This document shows positions 8,005 through 17,058 of a stretch of 64,000 nt of DNA, piece by piece. The notes beneath the pieces are model-generated. The model searched no databases. It worked only from the letters and a program-made list of their open reading frames with translations, and was not told the origin of the DNA. The DNA comes from Moryella indoligenes (GTDB lineage Bacteria > Bacillota > Clostridia > Lachnospirales > Lachnospiraceae), in contig NZ_JAUSTO010000001.1 in NCBI RefSeq assembly GCF_030812885.1, positions 186,001-250,000 on the forward strand, in the 5' to 3' direction. Positions within the stretch are counted from its first letter, which is position 1. Each line of letters begins with the position of its first letter. Both the position numbers and the translations under genes were made by a program.

Positions 8005-9401
8005 CAGCAACAGCTTCAAAAAAGAAGAATTTGAAACTGCCACATATTTATGTACTGCTTTTTGGCATTACTGTGCTCTGCACTATTCTCACTTGGATAT
8101 TGCCGGCAGGAAGCTTTGACCGAACACTGAACGAGGCCGGAAGGGAGATCGTTGTTGCAGGGACCTTCCACCTTACAGATCCATCTCCTGTGGGTCCCTT
8201 TGAGATGTTCAAATGTATCTATGAAGGGCTCTGCGATGCCGCAGGAGTAACCATGTTTGTCTTTGTCGCCTATGCATTCATAGGGCTGATTATTTCCACA
8301 GGTGCCTTTGATGGACTGATCGCCGGCCTGCTCCGCACCTTTAAAGGGAAATCAAAGGCCATCATCATTCCTATCTTTATCACACTGATCGGATTTGCCT
8401 CCTCTACCATCGGCGTGTTTGAGGAGACCTTCCCCTTTATTCCGATCTTTGTCGGCATCTCAATCGCCATGGGCTACGACGCAATCGTCGGGCTGGCTAT
8501 TGTTGCCCTGGCAGCTGCCATTGGTTATTCCGGTGCATTTATGAACCCCTTCACAGTCGGAACTGCACAGAGTATTGCAGATCTTCCCATCATGTCCGGC
8601 GCCGGCTTCCGTATCTTCTGCCATATCTGTATGATTATTGTCGCGTCTGTCTACACCGTCCGCTACGCGCTGAAGATCGAGAAGGATCCGACCAAGAGTC
8701 TGGTATACGGTGAAACAAATGAATTTGCCATCTCAGAGGAGGAAGTGCAGAACCATCCCTTCGGTATTCGTGAAAAGCTCGTGCTGGCAACACTGCTGGC
8801 AGGCATCTTACTGCTGATTTATGGCACAAAGACCTTTGGCTGGTACTTCACAGAGCTCAGTGCACTTTTTATCATTATGGGGCTCGTAAGCGCTATTATC
8901 ATGGGATGGTCATCCAATGTTATCGCGGGAAAGCTCTCAAAGAGCTTTTCTGATATCGCAGAAGCCTGTCTCATGATTGGAATTGCCCGCGGCGTACTTA
9001 TCGTGCTGCAGCACGGCAATATCATAGACACAGTGGTCTATGGTCTCTCACTCCCACTGGTGCATCTGCCCTCTCTGGTATCCGCAGAGTGTATGCTGCT
9101 CGTGCAGACACTAATCAATTTCCTGATGCCCTCCGGATCGGGACAAGCAGTTGTGAGTATGCCCATTATGGCGCCACTCTCCGACATTATCCACGTACAG
9201 CGCCAGATCGCTGTACTCTGCTTCCAGTACGGAGACGGCCTCTCAAATGTTCTCTGGCCCACTGCTCTGACTCCTGTTGTGACCGGTATTGCCGGAGTGA
9301 AGTTGGAGAAATGGTGGAAATGGTTCATACCGCTCTTCCTCATGCTCCTGGCCACCCAGATGGTTACAATCGCCATCGCTGTTTTGATCGGATGGTCATA
9401 A
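8001..9401 (+). CDS. YfcC/DcuC-family membrane transporter
   Basis: A 466-residue polytopic protein with about eleven to thirteen hydrophobic segments and the family signature near the N-terminus (ILTWILPAGSFDR), an internal FEETFPFIPIFVGISIAMGYD segment and a C-terminal MPSGSGQAVVSMPIMAPL repeat motif. This is the YfcC group of the C4-dicarboxylate carrier superfamily, whose members are thought to move amino acids, peptides or dicarboxylates. In this position, coupled to an M20 amidohydrolase, it most likely imports the amidohydrolase substrate; that is inference. No regulator lies beside the pair. A terminator follows. Confidence 0.88.
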   Translation: MTATASKKKNLKLPHIYVLLFGITVLCTILTWILPAGSFDRTLNEAGREIVVAGTFHLTDPSPVGPFEMFKCIYEGLCDAAGVTMFVFVAYAFIGLIISTGAFDGLIAGLLRTFKGKSKAIIIPIFITLIGFASSTIGVFEETFPFIPIFVGISIAMGYDAIVGLAIVALAAAIGYSGAFMNPFTVGTAQSIADLPIMSGAGFRIFCHICMIIVASVYTVRYALKIEKDPTKSLVYGETNEFAISEEEVQNHPFGIREKLVLATLLAGILLLIYGTKTFGWYFTELSALFIIMGLVSAIIMGWSSNVIAGKLSKSFSDIAEACLMIGIARGVLIVLQHGNIIDTVVYGLSLPLVHLPSLVSAECMLLVQTLINFLMPSGSGQAVVSMPIMAPLSDIIHVQRQIAVLCFQYGDGLSNVLWPTALTPVVTGIAGVKLEKWWKWFIPLFLMLLATQMVTIAIAVLIGWS

Positions 9402-9456
9402 ACCTGTCTGTAAAAACTGATTCCATCTATTCAGCGTAATTCTAAACCATTCTTTC

Positions 9457-9485
9457 CACTCCCGGGGATTCCTGCCCCGGGAGTG
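9457..9485 (+). terminator. Probable terminator of the M20/YfcC operon
   Basis: An 11-bp perfect stem, CACTCCCGGGG (9457-9467) with CCCCGGGAGTG (9475-9485). The T tract after it is short and broken (CTTGCATTTTTC). Confidence 0.75.
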
Positions 9486-9577
9486 CTTGCATTTTTCTCC
9501 TTTTCCTGTTACTCTAAATGACTATCATCTCAGATATCTGTTTCAATTCATTCTTCAACATCTCAGGAGCGCCGCTT

Positions 9578-10945
9578 ATGCCACAGGAAAAAAACTTACA
9601 GGAAAATAAGATGGGGACACTGCCGGTCGGGCGACTGCTGCTCTCCATGTCCGTTCCGATGATGCTCTCCATGATGGTGCAGGCACTGTACAATATCATT
9701 GATTCCATCTTTGTCTCCATGATCAGTGAATCTGCCCTGACTGCAGTGAGCCTTGCCTTTCCGATTCAGTCCCTCATGATTTCATGCAGTGTGGGACTTG
9801 CAGTCGGCATCAATGCCTATCTCTCAAAGGCTCTGGGCGAGCAGAATTTCGAGCGGGTCAATAAGAGCGCAGCGAATGGAATCTTCCTTGAATTTGCCGT
9901 GATGATCCTTTTTGTTCTGACCGGGCTTTTTCTTACTGTACCCTTCTTCCGTGCGCAGACCTCTGATCCGGAAATACTGCACTATGGACAGCAGTATATG
10001 CGTATCATATGCTGCTGCAGTCTGGGCATCTTTATGGAAATCACCTTTGAGCGCATTTTGCAGTCGACCGGAAAGACCATCTACGCTATGGCAACGCAGA
10101 TGGTTGGCGCCATATTTAATATCTGCATGGATCCGATCCTGATCTTCGGACTTTTCGGCGCACCGCGGCTTGGAATGGCAGGTGCCGCCATTGCAACGGT
10201 CATGGGGCAGCATATTGCTGCCGTACTTGCCGCTGTTTTGAATCACAAATTCAATACCGAGGTACATATCCGCTTCCGCGGCTTTCGCCCAGATCCTCAG
10301 ATCATCGAGGGCATCTTTGCCGTAGGTATTCCTTCTGTTATTATGCAGGCAATTGGCTCTGTCATGACCTACGGAATGAATCAGATCCTCATCGCCTTCA
10401 CCCCCACGGCGACCGCAGTTTTCGGGATCTATTTCAAGATCAACAGCATTATCTTCATGCCCGTCTTTGGCCTGAACAACGGCAGCGTCCCTATCATTGC
10501 CTACAACTACGGAGCACAGAAAAAGGAGCGCATTCTGAAAACCATGAAGCTCGCCTTCTCTGCAGCCATCTCCATCATGACTGTTGGCTGTCTGCTCTTT
10601 GAACTGATCCCTGCATTCTTCTTCTCGCTCTTCAATGCCTCAGAGAATATGCTCTCGATCGGTGTGCCAGCCTTTCGCATCATAGGCCTTGGCTTCCCCT
10701 TTGCGGGCTTTGCCATCGCCTGCGGCTCTGTCTTTCAGGCACTGGGAAAGGGCAGCTACAGCATGATTGTGTCTATCTGCCGGCAGATGCTGGTGCTGCT
10801 TCCCATGGCCTACCTGCTTTCACTCTCCGGCGTTTTAGAATATGTATGGTGGTCCTACAATATTGCTGAAGCCGTATCTGTGCTCCTCTCCGCCTTCTTT
10901 CTTCGAAAGATATACCGGGAGATCATAGCAAAGGTCGGGACCTGA
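9578..10945 (+). CDS. MATE-family efflux transporter
   Basis: A 455-residue multidrug and toxin extrusion transporter with twelve predicted membrane segments in two homologous halves. Typical features are the start GRLLLSMSVPMMLSMMVQALYNIIDSIFV, the mid-first-half DPILIFGLFG segment and GLNNGSVPIIAYNYGA at the start of the second half. It resembles the MepA/DinF-like Firmicutes group, which expels cationic drugs by Na+ or H+ antiport. The frame is open from 9518, but the ATG at 9578 has AGGAG eight bases upstream and gives the usual short N-terminus. The terminator hairpin overlaps its stop codon. Confidence 0.92.
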   Translation: MPQEKNLQENKMGTLPVGRLLLSMSVPMMLSMMVQALYNIIDSIFVSMISESALTAVSLAFPIQSLMISCSVGLAVGINAYLSKALGEQNFERVNKSAANGIFLEFAVMILFVLTGLFLTVPFFRAQTSDPEILHYGQQYMRIICCCSLGIFMEITFERILQSTGKTIYAMATQMVGAIFNICMDPILIFGLFGAPRLGMAGAAIATVMGQHIAAVLAAVLNHKFNTEVHIRFRGFRPDPQIIEGIFAVGIPSVIMQAIGSVMTYGMNQILIAFTPTATAVFGIYFKINSIIFMPVFGLNNGSVPIIAYNYGAQKKERILKTMKLAFSAAISIMTVGCLLFELIPAFFFSLFNASENMLSIGVPAFRIIGLGFPFAGFAIACGSVFQALGKGSYSMIVSICRQMLVLLPMAYLLSLSGVLEYVWWSYNIAEAVSVLLSAFFLRKIYREIIAKVGT

Positions 10946-10957
10946 GGCCCCGACCTT
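10931..10957 (+). terminator. Rho-independent terminator overlapping the MATE stop codon
   Basis: AAGGTCGGG (10931-10939) pairs with CCCGACCTT (10949-10957), then TTA. The left arm is coding sequence of the MATE gene, whose TGA is at 10943-10945. Confidence 0.85.
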
Positions 10958-11127
10958 TTATCAAAAACCATTTTCCCTCTATTTGTCAGAACAAAAAATG
11001 ACCCACGGCAGATTATAGTGCCAACCACTATCTCAGTGGTCAGATCTGGTATGAACCAGGCATTGCTGCCTTCCGTGGCGCTCTTTTATGTATATCGGTT
11101 CCCAGATTTGTTTTAAAGCCAGTGCCA

Positions 11128-13022
11128 TCACAGAGGATCAGCGGCAGATGCTTCAGGCTTCAGCGTAAAGGTCGTGTTTCCATCTTTCATATCAGGCAAA
11201 ACATCCCATTCAACATAGGTATTTCCTCTGCGCGCATACAGAGAATAATACGGAAACCCCTCTCCTTCAAACGCATTAAACTGGTAGACCTTTCCAGCTT
11301 CCGTAATTACAGAGGCCACCTTTTTGTCCCGTACCATTTCTCCATTTTCTTCATCAAACTCAAGAGACCACAGCTCTGCTGTCACGCCATCCGTGTCACA
11401 TTTGAATCTCATATCCGTATCCGGGCCCTCATTCATGATCTGTATGTCGTTTCCCAATCCTCTGTAATCGGCAGTGCTGGGATCAGAATACACGGTGATC
11501 GTAAAATCTCCCCTCGAAAGCTCTGTATGTTGTCCCTCCGCAGGATCCGTCCTGTCCTTTACATATTTTTCATACAGTCCATCATAGATCTTCTTATCGG
11601 CAGGAAGCGATTCATACGTATCAAGATTCTTGCCCCCCACATGATCTATGCTGTACGCTCCATTAAGCTCATCTATATAGTAATAATCTGTGACAGCCTC
11701 ATCCCCCAACAGCCAGATCTCATATTCATTGGTATTTGAACCGCCGGCGCCATGCCAGTGGCCTGTCACAATGACAGCGCTCTCCTTTTTATTGATTCCC
11801 CCTATCCATCCCTCTATGCCCAGTTGTATAAGTGCATCGTCCGCTACGGTATATACATGAGCGATACCGTACATTCCGGAACCATACAGAAAGAGCTCCG
11901 GGATGCCGTCTCCATTTACGTCATCAAGCGCATAACTGTCAAAGCCGTAATGATCTCCGAAATACATCTTCAGATAGTCATTCCCGCCCGAATATTCTTC
12001 GTCAAGGGTCCAGTCCTCAATAAGAGGCTGATACTGCTCAGGAACTGCTGCGGATAAGAAATGCCGCTCACGGAACTCATCAAGGGTCATTTCCTTCATG
12101 AACACTTTATAGGAATCCATAAGTACCGAAGCCTTGATGCTCCTTCCCTTATTCTCAAAATGCTCGTCGTCCGCATAGAACATATGGTCATACATGAAAG
12201 CGATTATATAACCATCCTTCTCCATGCCGCCGAACATATCTTCTTCTGCCGACAGGTATTTTTCTTCAGAGACTTTTCCATCAACAGTCTCATATGTAAT
12301 ATTTCCGTCATAGTCGCCGGTTTTGTCATTCCATGTATGCTCCGTGACAGAAGCGGCAAAACTGTCAATATCTGCCTTCCCGTTTTTCAGTGTCAGGTCA
12401 CACTCGATAAAGCCATTATAAAAACCGCCTGAGCGAACAACGTTTTCACAGATATAATGGTACCGGTCTTCCGCTTTGTCGTAATATACACGGAATGCAT
12501 CAGCTCCATTGTCATTCATCAGGTCAGGCGCAAAATCGCCGTTGTTTTCCCTCTGAATTCCACTCCCGCTCCATTTGCACTCCGTAAAACCATCACCCGC
12601 TTCATTGATCTCATAAATATGATTTTCAGAGTAGTATCCCGTCCCTGTCGTAAACGCCACGATAAGCTCAGTCCTGCCGTTATGATCCAGATCTGTCACC
12701 GCATACCCCATCGTGTCATAGTACGGCTCAGACTCGCCTGCCCAGAATCCCCACTCCTCCTCGCGGTCAAGGAAGATATCAATCTGGCGCATCAGTTCAT
12801 CCGCATCCGGAACATTTTTTACGGGGTTCCCGGGAAGTATGTGCGTTTTTTCTGCTGCCGCCTCTGTTCCGGAAACATTTTCTGTCCCCACAGGCGCTGC
12901 TGTTCCGCTCTCCGTTTTTGCAGCTCTCTCCCCGCTCTTTCCACAGCCCGAAAAAAGAACCGGCAGGCACATCAGAATAACAACTGCTGACAAGGAACCT
13001 TTTGTAATATCTTCATATTCAT
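11128..13022 (-). CDS. Large lipoprotein with FG-GAP/EF-like repeats; reading frame shifted in the signal peptide
   Basis: The mature part (about 600 residues) follows a lipobox LFSGCGKS, so it is an anchored surface lipoprotein. It has two acidic Ca-binding-like loops of the VCBS/FG-GAP style, TDLDHNGRTELIV and LDDVNGDGIPELFL, in two halves. No known family name is offered. The intact frame opens only at a TTG (13068) with no good ribosome site. A perfect GGAGGA (13032-13037) instead serves an ATG at 13022 that reads MNMKILQKV in another frame, which joins the lipobox frame only if one base is gained at the four-A run at 13000-13003 (minus strand). This suggests a recent frameshift, phase-variable run or sequence error. 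Confidence 0.6.
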
Positions 13023-13068
13023 ACCGCCCTATCCTCCAAAAACGGCTTCGCCTTTTATTAGAAATCAA

Positions 13069-13570
13069 CAGTCTTCTGTTTTCTGAACCAACCTTTGATT
13101 ACAGCCACCCGCAGTTCTGCCAACATATCTCCCACACCCACTTTTCGGCTGCGGCCCGGGAGACCAACATCTGCTCTCCACAGCACTTTCAGTCCGGCAA
13201 CGAAATACTCCCTGAAATGAAAGTATATATCTTTATAATTATTCTACCATTTTTGCCATATTTTTTCTATATAATAGGAAGAAAGCAAATAATTTTTGAT
13301 TATAATTCTAAAAGTCCGAAATTCGATTCACAAGAATTTTTCGAAATTCCTGCTCCTTTCGGAGCCCTAAAGTCCAGCTTTTTGTCCGCACCCCCTTATC
13401 TAATACCTTTTATTCTATTTGCCACTTTTACCCCTCCTTTCTTAAAAATGGGCATGAAAAAAGACATCTACTTTTCGTAAATGTCTTAGTAATATGTTTT
13501 ATTCAATTCGACAAACTGGGAATTGTTGTTAAATTACAGCTTTCTGTACATCATCTGGTGCTTTCCCGAA
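13069..13570. other. AT-rich intergenic region
   Basis: About 500 bases without a gene I can support. It should contain the promoter of the lipoprotein gene on the minus strand; the stretch around 13230-13300 is very AT-rich with several possible -10 boxes but none with a clear -35 partner. The only clear feature is the terminator near 13461. Confidence 0.6.
13461..13487 (-). terminator. Rho-independent terminator
   Basis: On the minus strand AAGACAT (13481-13487 side) pairs with ATGTCTT (13461-13467 side) and is followed by TTTTTTC. It lies about 85 bases past the stop of the hypothetical membrane protein gene. Confidence 0.78.
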
Positions 13571-14566
13571 TTAATGCCAATCATTTGTTTTCTCATCCGT
13601 AATCTCCAATGTCTCAGTATCTATTAGATAGAAATCCACAACCTTGGTGGAAGCTACTTCATTACCGGATTTGTCTTTAAATTTAATTTGATAAACATAT
13701 TCTCTTGAACCATTCTCAACATAAGATTCATTAATAATAATGTAATGCGTTGCTATAGCTGAAATACCATCTTGCTCGTATACTTGCTCCGCAATATTAA
13801 CGTAAGGATATCCCTTAGCCGAAATATTATATGCCAGAAACTCGCTAAGTTCATCCCCTGCCTTTACTCCTTGGTATGACTCGGTATTTCTGATATAAGT
13901 TGCAACAGCTGTTAGTTCCTTCTTATAGGACTGAAATTCTTCTGTCAGAGGATAGCCGTCACTGTCTGTATCTATTGCTGTGTCATCCTCCTTCTCCTGT
14001 TGAGAAAATATATTTTCATTATCTATTCCCTCGTCTTCTGAATCATCAGTTATTTCAGTGGTATCATCCATTGCAGCATTTTCTTCCATCATACTATCAT
14101 CTTCGTAACCATCAACAAATGGATCAAATCCGCCTTTTCCAAAGTGATCAGTAAAAAGTACTTCATCACCTGTAATAAGTGGATTTTTGTATTCATAATA
14201 ATCAACATATACCTGCAGAAAGGCTCTCACATAGGCAACACATTTTATTCCGTCTTTTTCAACTATATGCATCGGTTTATAAGAAAAAGCAAATAATAAA
14301 ATGCAAATATAAGTCAAAGGTATGAGACAAATGGCTTCAACACATATTGCTACATATTTCACATAATTCTTTCGTATTTTTAGCAATAATTGAAATATGC
14401 CCAACAATATTCCTATTATTATGATTCCGATTACCGCATAATAAACCCATTCTATAAACTTCAGATGAAAAAACGATAATATGCCGTGAGCACCTGCAAA
14501 TGACGTAGCTGCTACAAGTGTATCTAAGAGTATATACTTAGAATAATGCTTTAAAATATCTTTCAT
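13571..14566 (-). CDS. Hypothetical membrane protein
   Basis: A 331-residue protein I do not recognise. Three hydrophobic segments are visible at about residues 12-32, 37-62 and 69-95. An acidic, Asp/Glu-rich low-complexity stretch follows (about residues 150-200, with runs such as DDTTEITDDSEDEG), then a soluble C-terminal domain of about 120 residues rich in beta strands and aromatic residues. The start is firm: AAGGAGG lies seven bases before the ATG. Base composition is clearly more AT-rich than the core genes, and it borders mobile-element debris, so it is probably horizontally acquired. No function is proposed. Confidence 0.75.
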   Translation of the reverse strand: MKDILKHYSKYILLDTLVAATSFAGAHGILSFFHLKFIEWVYYAVIGIIIIGILLGIFQLLLKIRKNYVKYVAICVEAICLIPLTYICILLFAFSYKPMHIVEKDGIKCVAYVRAFLQVYVDYYEYKNPLITGDEVLFTDHFGKGGFDPFVDGYEDDSMMEENAAMDDTTEITDDSEDEGIDNENIFSQQEKEDDTAIDTDSDGYPLTEEFQSYKKELTAVATYIRNTESYQGVKAGDELSEFLAYNISAKGYPYVNIAEQVYEQDGISAIATHYIIINESYVENGSREYVYQIKFKDKSGNEVASTKVVDFYLIDTETLEITDEKTNDWH

Positions 14567-14662
14567 CTGAAAGCCTCCTTGTCATGTGCAGACACAATTA
14601 CAAATTCAAATTTATTCAAATGTTGTAAATACGCATTTTTATTAAATTTAATATTGCTATTT

Positions 14663-14831
14663 TTATAAATCCAATGCAGCTTCATCTAAAAGAAAGTCCT
14701 CTACACCAATATATAAAATACCATCATCATCATATCCTGGCACAATATTATTTCTAACTATAACAACCTTCTTAAAGGAATCTCCGGTTCTCCTCAAAGA
14801 TTCTGTTTCTTGTATTTGCTTTTGTCTCTAT
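14663..14831 (-). pseudogene. 3' remnant of an ATPase gene (AAA_14/DUF4143-like tail)
   Basis: An open stretch of about 55 codons on the minus strand ends in the peptide VVIVRNNIVPGYDDDGILYIGVEDFLLDEAALDL, resembling the C-terminus of prokaryotic AAA_14/DUF4143 ATPases (usual pattern IVRDDI-P-Y-DGI--IG--DFLL). An in-frame TAG blocks the frame about 50 codons upstream and nothing of the rest of such a gene is present. The family match is from memory and moderate. It marks the edge of the mobile-element debris. Confidence 0.5.
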
Positions 14832-14900
14832 GTCATGCGCTTTTAGTCTCTGTTGACTTCTGTCGCATTTATTCTAAAATCTCGGCATAATATTGAGGAA

Positions 14901-16601
14901 ATGCGTGAGAGAATCCGACGCATGAACGACCCGCATTATCTTCATACCGTTTCCATGACAGAGCTGTATCAGACCGCCTACAAGAGCAGACCGCCCGTCA
15001 TAGACGGTCTGCTCTACTCAGGGGCATATATCCTCGCAGGAGCGCCCAAAATCGGAAAATCATTTCTGGTAGCGCAGCTTGCCTACCATGTCAGCACAGG
15101 GCAAAGGCTGTGGGGCTATGAAGTCCATCAGGGTACGGTTCTGTACCTTGCACTGGAGGATGATTTCCAGAGAATCCAGAGCCGGATGTTTATGATGTAC
15201 GGCGTGGCGGATACCGCCAGCCTGCATTTTGCAACGGCAGCAAACAAAATCGGAAACGGTCTTGATGAGCAGCTTGAAAATTTTGTACGTGAGCATCCCG
15301 ACACCAAACTCATTATCATTGACACCATGCAGAAGATTCGGGAGGCCGGAGGCGAGGCTTACAGCTACGCCAGCGACTATAAAATCATCGGAAAGCTCAA
15401 GCGTTTTGCGGACAGACACAGCATTTGCATCGTTACCGTCCATCACACAAGAAAGCAGCCAGCCGGGGACAGCTTTGAAACGATCTCCGGCACGACGGGA
15501 CTTCTTGGTTGTGCAGACGGAGCACTCCTGATGCAGAAGAAGAAACGGACAGCATTGGAGGCCACGGTCGATGCCGTGGGGCGAGATCAACAGGATCAGA
15601 TTCTATATCTGAAAAAAGATGCCGACACGCAGATATGGAGCCTTGAACGGACGGAGAACAAGCCTCATCAGGAGCCGCCCGACCCTGTATTGGATACGGT
15701 TTCCCAGCTTGTTTCCTCCGAAAGCAGAGAATGGGCAGGCAGTCCGACCGAGCTTGCGGAAGCGGTGAATACGGGCATGGTGGCAAACGCCCTCACCCAT
15801 GTTGTCTATATCCCCGTCGTGGAAAAACAGATTCTATGGACGAAACGCTGCAAGGATAAATCGCTGGTGGGGACGGTCAAGGAAACGATACAGCAGGTCA
15901 GTATGAGTAAAAAGTGGGATTCCAAGCCCGCGCTGGACGAGCATGGGAAACCGCTGCTGAACGCAAACGGGAAAACTGTGCTCCGAAAATCCTATTCCGT
16001 TCTGCAAGATGATTTCTTCGCCGCCATGCGAAAGGCAGGGTATGACGATGTGGAGCGAGGCGAACGCGGCAGCTCCGAGGAACATCTGACGGTGACGCAG
16101 TTCAAGGTACAACAGGAACAGGCGCGGCTGGCAGCATTCACAGAACAGAACCGTCAGCAGGAAAAACAGGCAGCAACGCTTGGGAGCAAAATTGAAAAAA
16201 TCCAGAATCAGCGGGTCGATGTGCGGTCTATCGAAAAAATCGTGGCAACGTCCATTCCCTTCTCATCCAAAGTTGCCGTGGAGCGTGAAGATTTTGACCG
16301 GATTTCCACTCTGGCAAAGAAGTATGTTACAGCAGAGAAAAAGGAATCCAAACTGCAAAAGGCGGTGGATGCGGCAAACAAACTGATTGCAAAGCTCAAG
16401 GCTGAGATTGACAGTTTGAAACAGGAAATTTCTGATTATAAGTCTGTCCACAGCAAGCTCCGTGCGGCAGAATTGGAGCGTGAAAATACGGAGCTGCGCG
16501 GGAAAGTCCGCAGCTATGAGGATGTAATTCAGCGTAATAATCTGTGGCGATTCTTCCATCCGCTCAGAGAAAAAGCGGTCACGAGGGACGAAGCTCGCTG
16601 A
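14901..16601 (+). CDS. Chimeric mobile-element protein: RepA-like AAA ATPase joined to MobV-type relaxase C-terminus
   Basis: Residues 1 to about 299 are a RepA-like AAA_25 ATPase common on Firmicutes conjugative elements: Walker A GAPKIGKS, LYLALEDD, LIIIDTMQK, VTVHHTRKQ and the PTELAEAV-GM-ANALT tail. At about residue 300 (near 15797) the sequence switches to HVVYIPVVEKQ and then to the post-catalytic half of a Pre/Mob (MobV) relaxase (SMSKKWDSKPALDEHGKPLL, YDDVERGERGSSEEHLTVTQFK) with a long coiled coil. The relaxase catalytic N-terminus is absent. The frame opens at TTG 14853; ATG 14901 (MRERIRRMNDPHYL) fits the family start. It looks like a deletion fusion of two element genes and is unlikely to mobilise DNA. 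Confidence 0.8.
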   Translation: MRERIRRMNDPHYLHTVSMTELYQTAYKSRPPVIDGLLYSGAYILAGAPKIGKSFLVAQLAYHVSTGQRLWGYEVHQGTVLYLALEDDFQRIQSRMFMMYGVADTASLHFATAANKIGNGLDEQLENFVREHPDTKLIIIDTMQKIREAGGEAYSYASDYKIIGKLKRFADRHSICIVTVHHTRKQPAGDSFETISGTTGLLGCADGALLMQKKKRTALEATVDAVGRDQQDQILYLKKDADTQIWSLERTENKPHQEPPDPVLDTVSQLVSSESREWAGSPTELAEAVNTGMVANALTHVVYIPVVEKQILWTKRCKDKSLVGTVKETIQQVSMSKKWDSKPALDEHGKPLLNANGKTVLRKSYSVLQDDFFAAMRKAGYDDVERGERGSSEEHLTVTQFKVQQEQARLAAFTEQNRQQEKQAATLGSKIEKIQNQRVDVRSIEKIVATSIPFSSKVAVEREDFDRISTLAKKYVTAEKKESKLQKAVDAANKLIAKLKAEIDSLKQEISDYKSVHSKLRAAELERENTELRGKVRSYEDVIQRNNLWRFFHPLREKAVTRDEAR

Positions 16602-16640
16602 TTCCTGTGTAGAGCCGGAAAAAACGCATTTTATCGAATG

Positions 16641-16680
16641 GGAGCGCGTCGGACAGGGCAGACATCGTCCGGCGCGCTCC
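16641..16680 (+). terminator. Strong hairpin, probable terminator
   Basis: A 14-bp stem with one wobble pair, GGAGCGCGTCGGAC (16641-16654) with GTCCGGCGCGCTCC (16667-16680), then TGTTTG. It lies 40 bases after the chimeric element gene. Confidence 0.7.
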
Positions 16681-16775
16681 TGTTTGAAAATCGCCATTTT
16701 TCCCAAGTCAAGAGCCGAAGAAAATCCCCGAAAAACACCCCTATTGCGTGACAGAGCCGCAGAAAGGATAAGCCT

Positions 16776-17051
16776 ATGAGAACAGGACTTACCAAGCAGG
16801 AAAAGACCACCGAAATCTATTTTGACGAGAAAGACCCCACCATCTTCATCCGCACCCACAACACCGACCTCAAAAACAGGCTGACCGCATACAGCCGCAA
16901 ACACCCTGCCGTCTGCAAGCTGACGGACGTAGACCCGGACACGGGCTGCAAGGAATTTGAGATTGAAAAGGGACGCTTCTCTTTCCGGCTGACCGCCCCA
17001 TACAGAGAGGAACGCCGCAGGGCGGCAAGCGAAGCGGCGAAAAACGAATAA
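16776..17051 (+). CDS. Small conserved conjugative-element protein
   Basis: A 91-residue soluble protein beginning MRTGLTKQEKTTEIYFDEKD and containing IFIRTHNTDLKNRLTAY and KGRFSFRLTAPYREERR. I recognise it as a small protein regularly carried by Tn1549/CTn-type integrative elements of gut Firmicutes, sometimes loosely labelled a chaperone; its function is unknown. AAAGGA precedes the ATG at a normal distance. It is the last recognisable element gene before the histidine kinase, which is encoded convergently with only 7 bases between stop codons. Confidence 0.8.
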   Translation: MRTGLTKQEKTTEIYFDEKDPTIFIRTHNTDLKNRLTAYSRKHPAVCKLTDVDPDTGCKEFEIEKGRFSFRLTAPYREERRRAASEAAKNE

Positions 17052-17058
17052 AAGGGTT

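Noticed and set aside
11024..11042. Short hairpin ACCACT/AGTGGT after the MATE gene
   Set aside because: Six pairs without a T tract; the real terminator lies upstream at 10931-10957.
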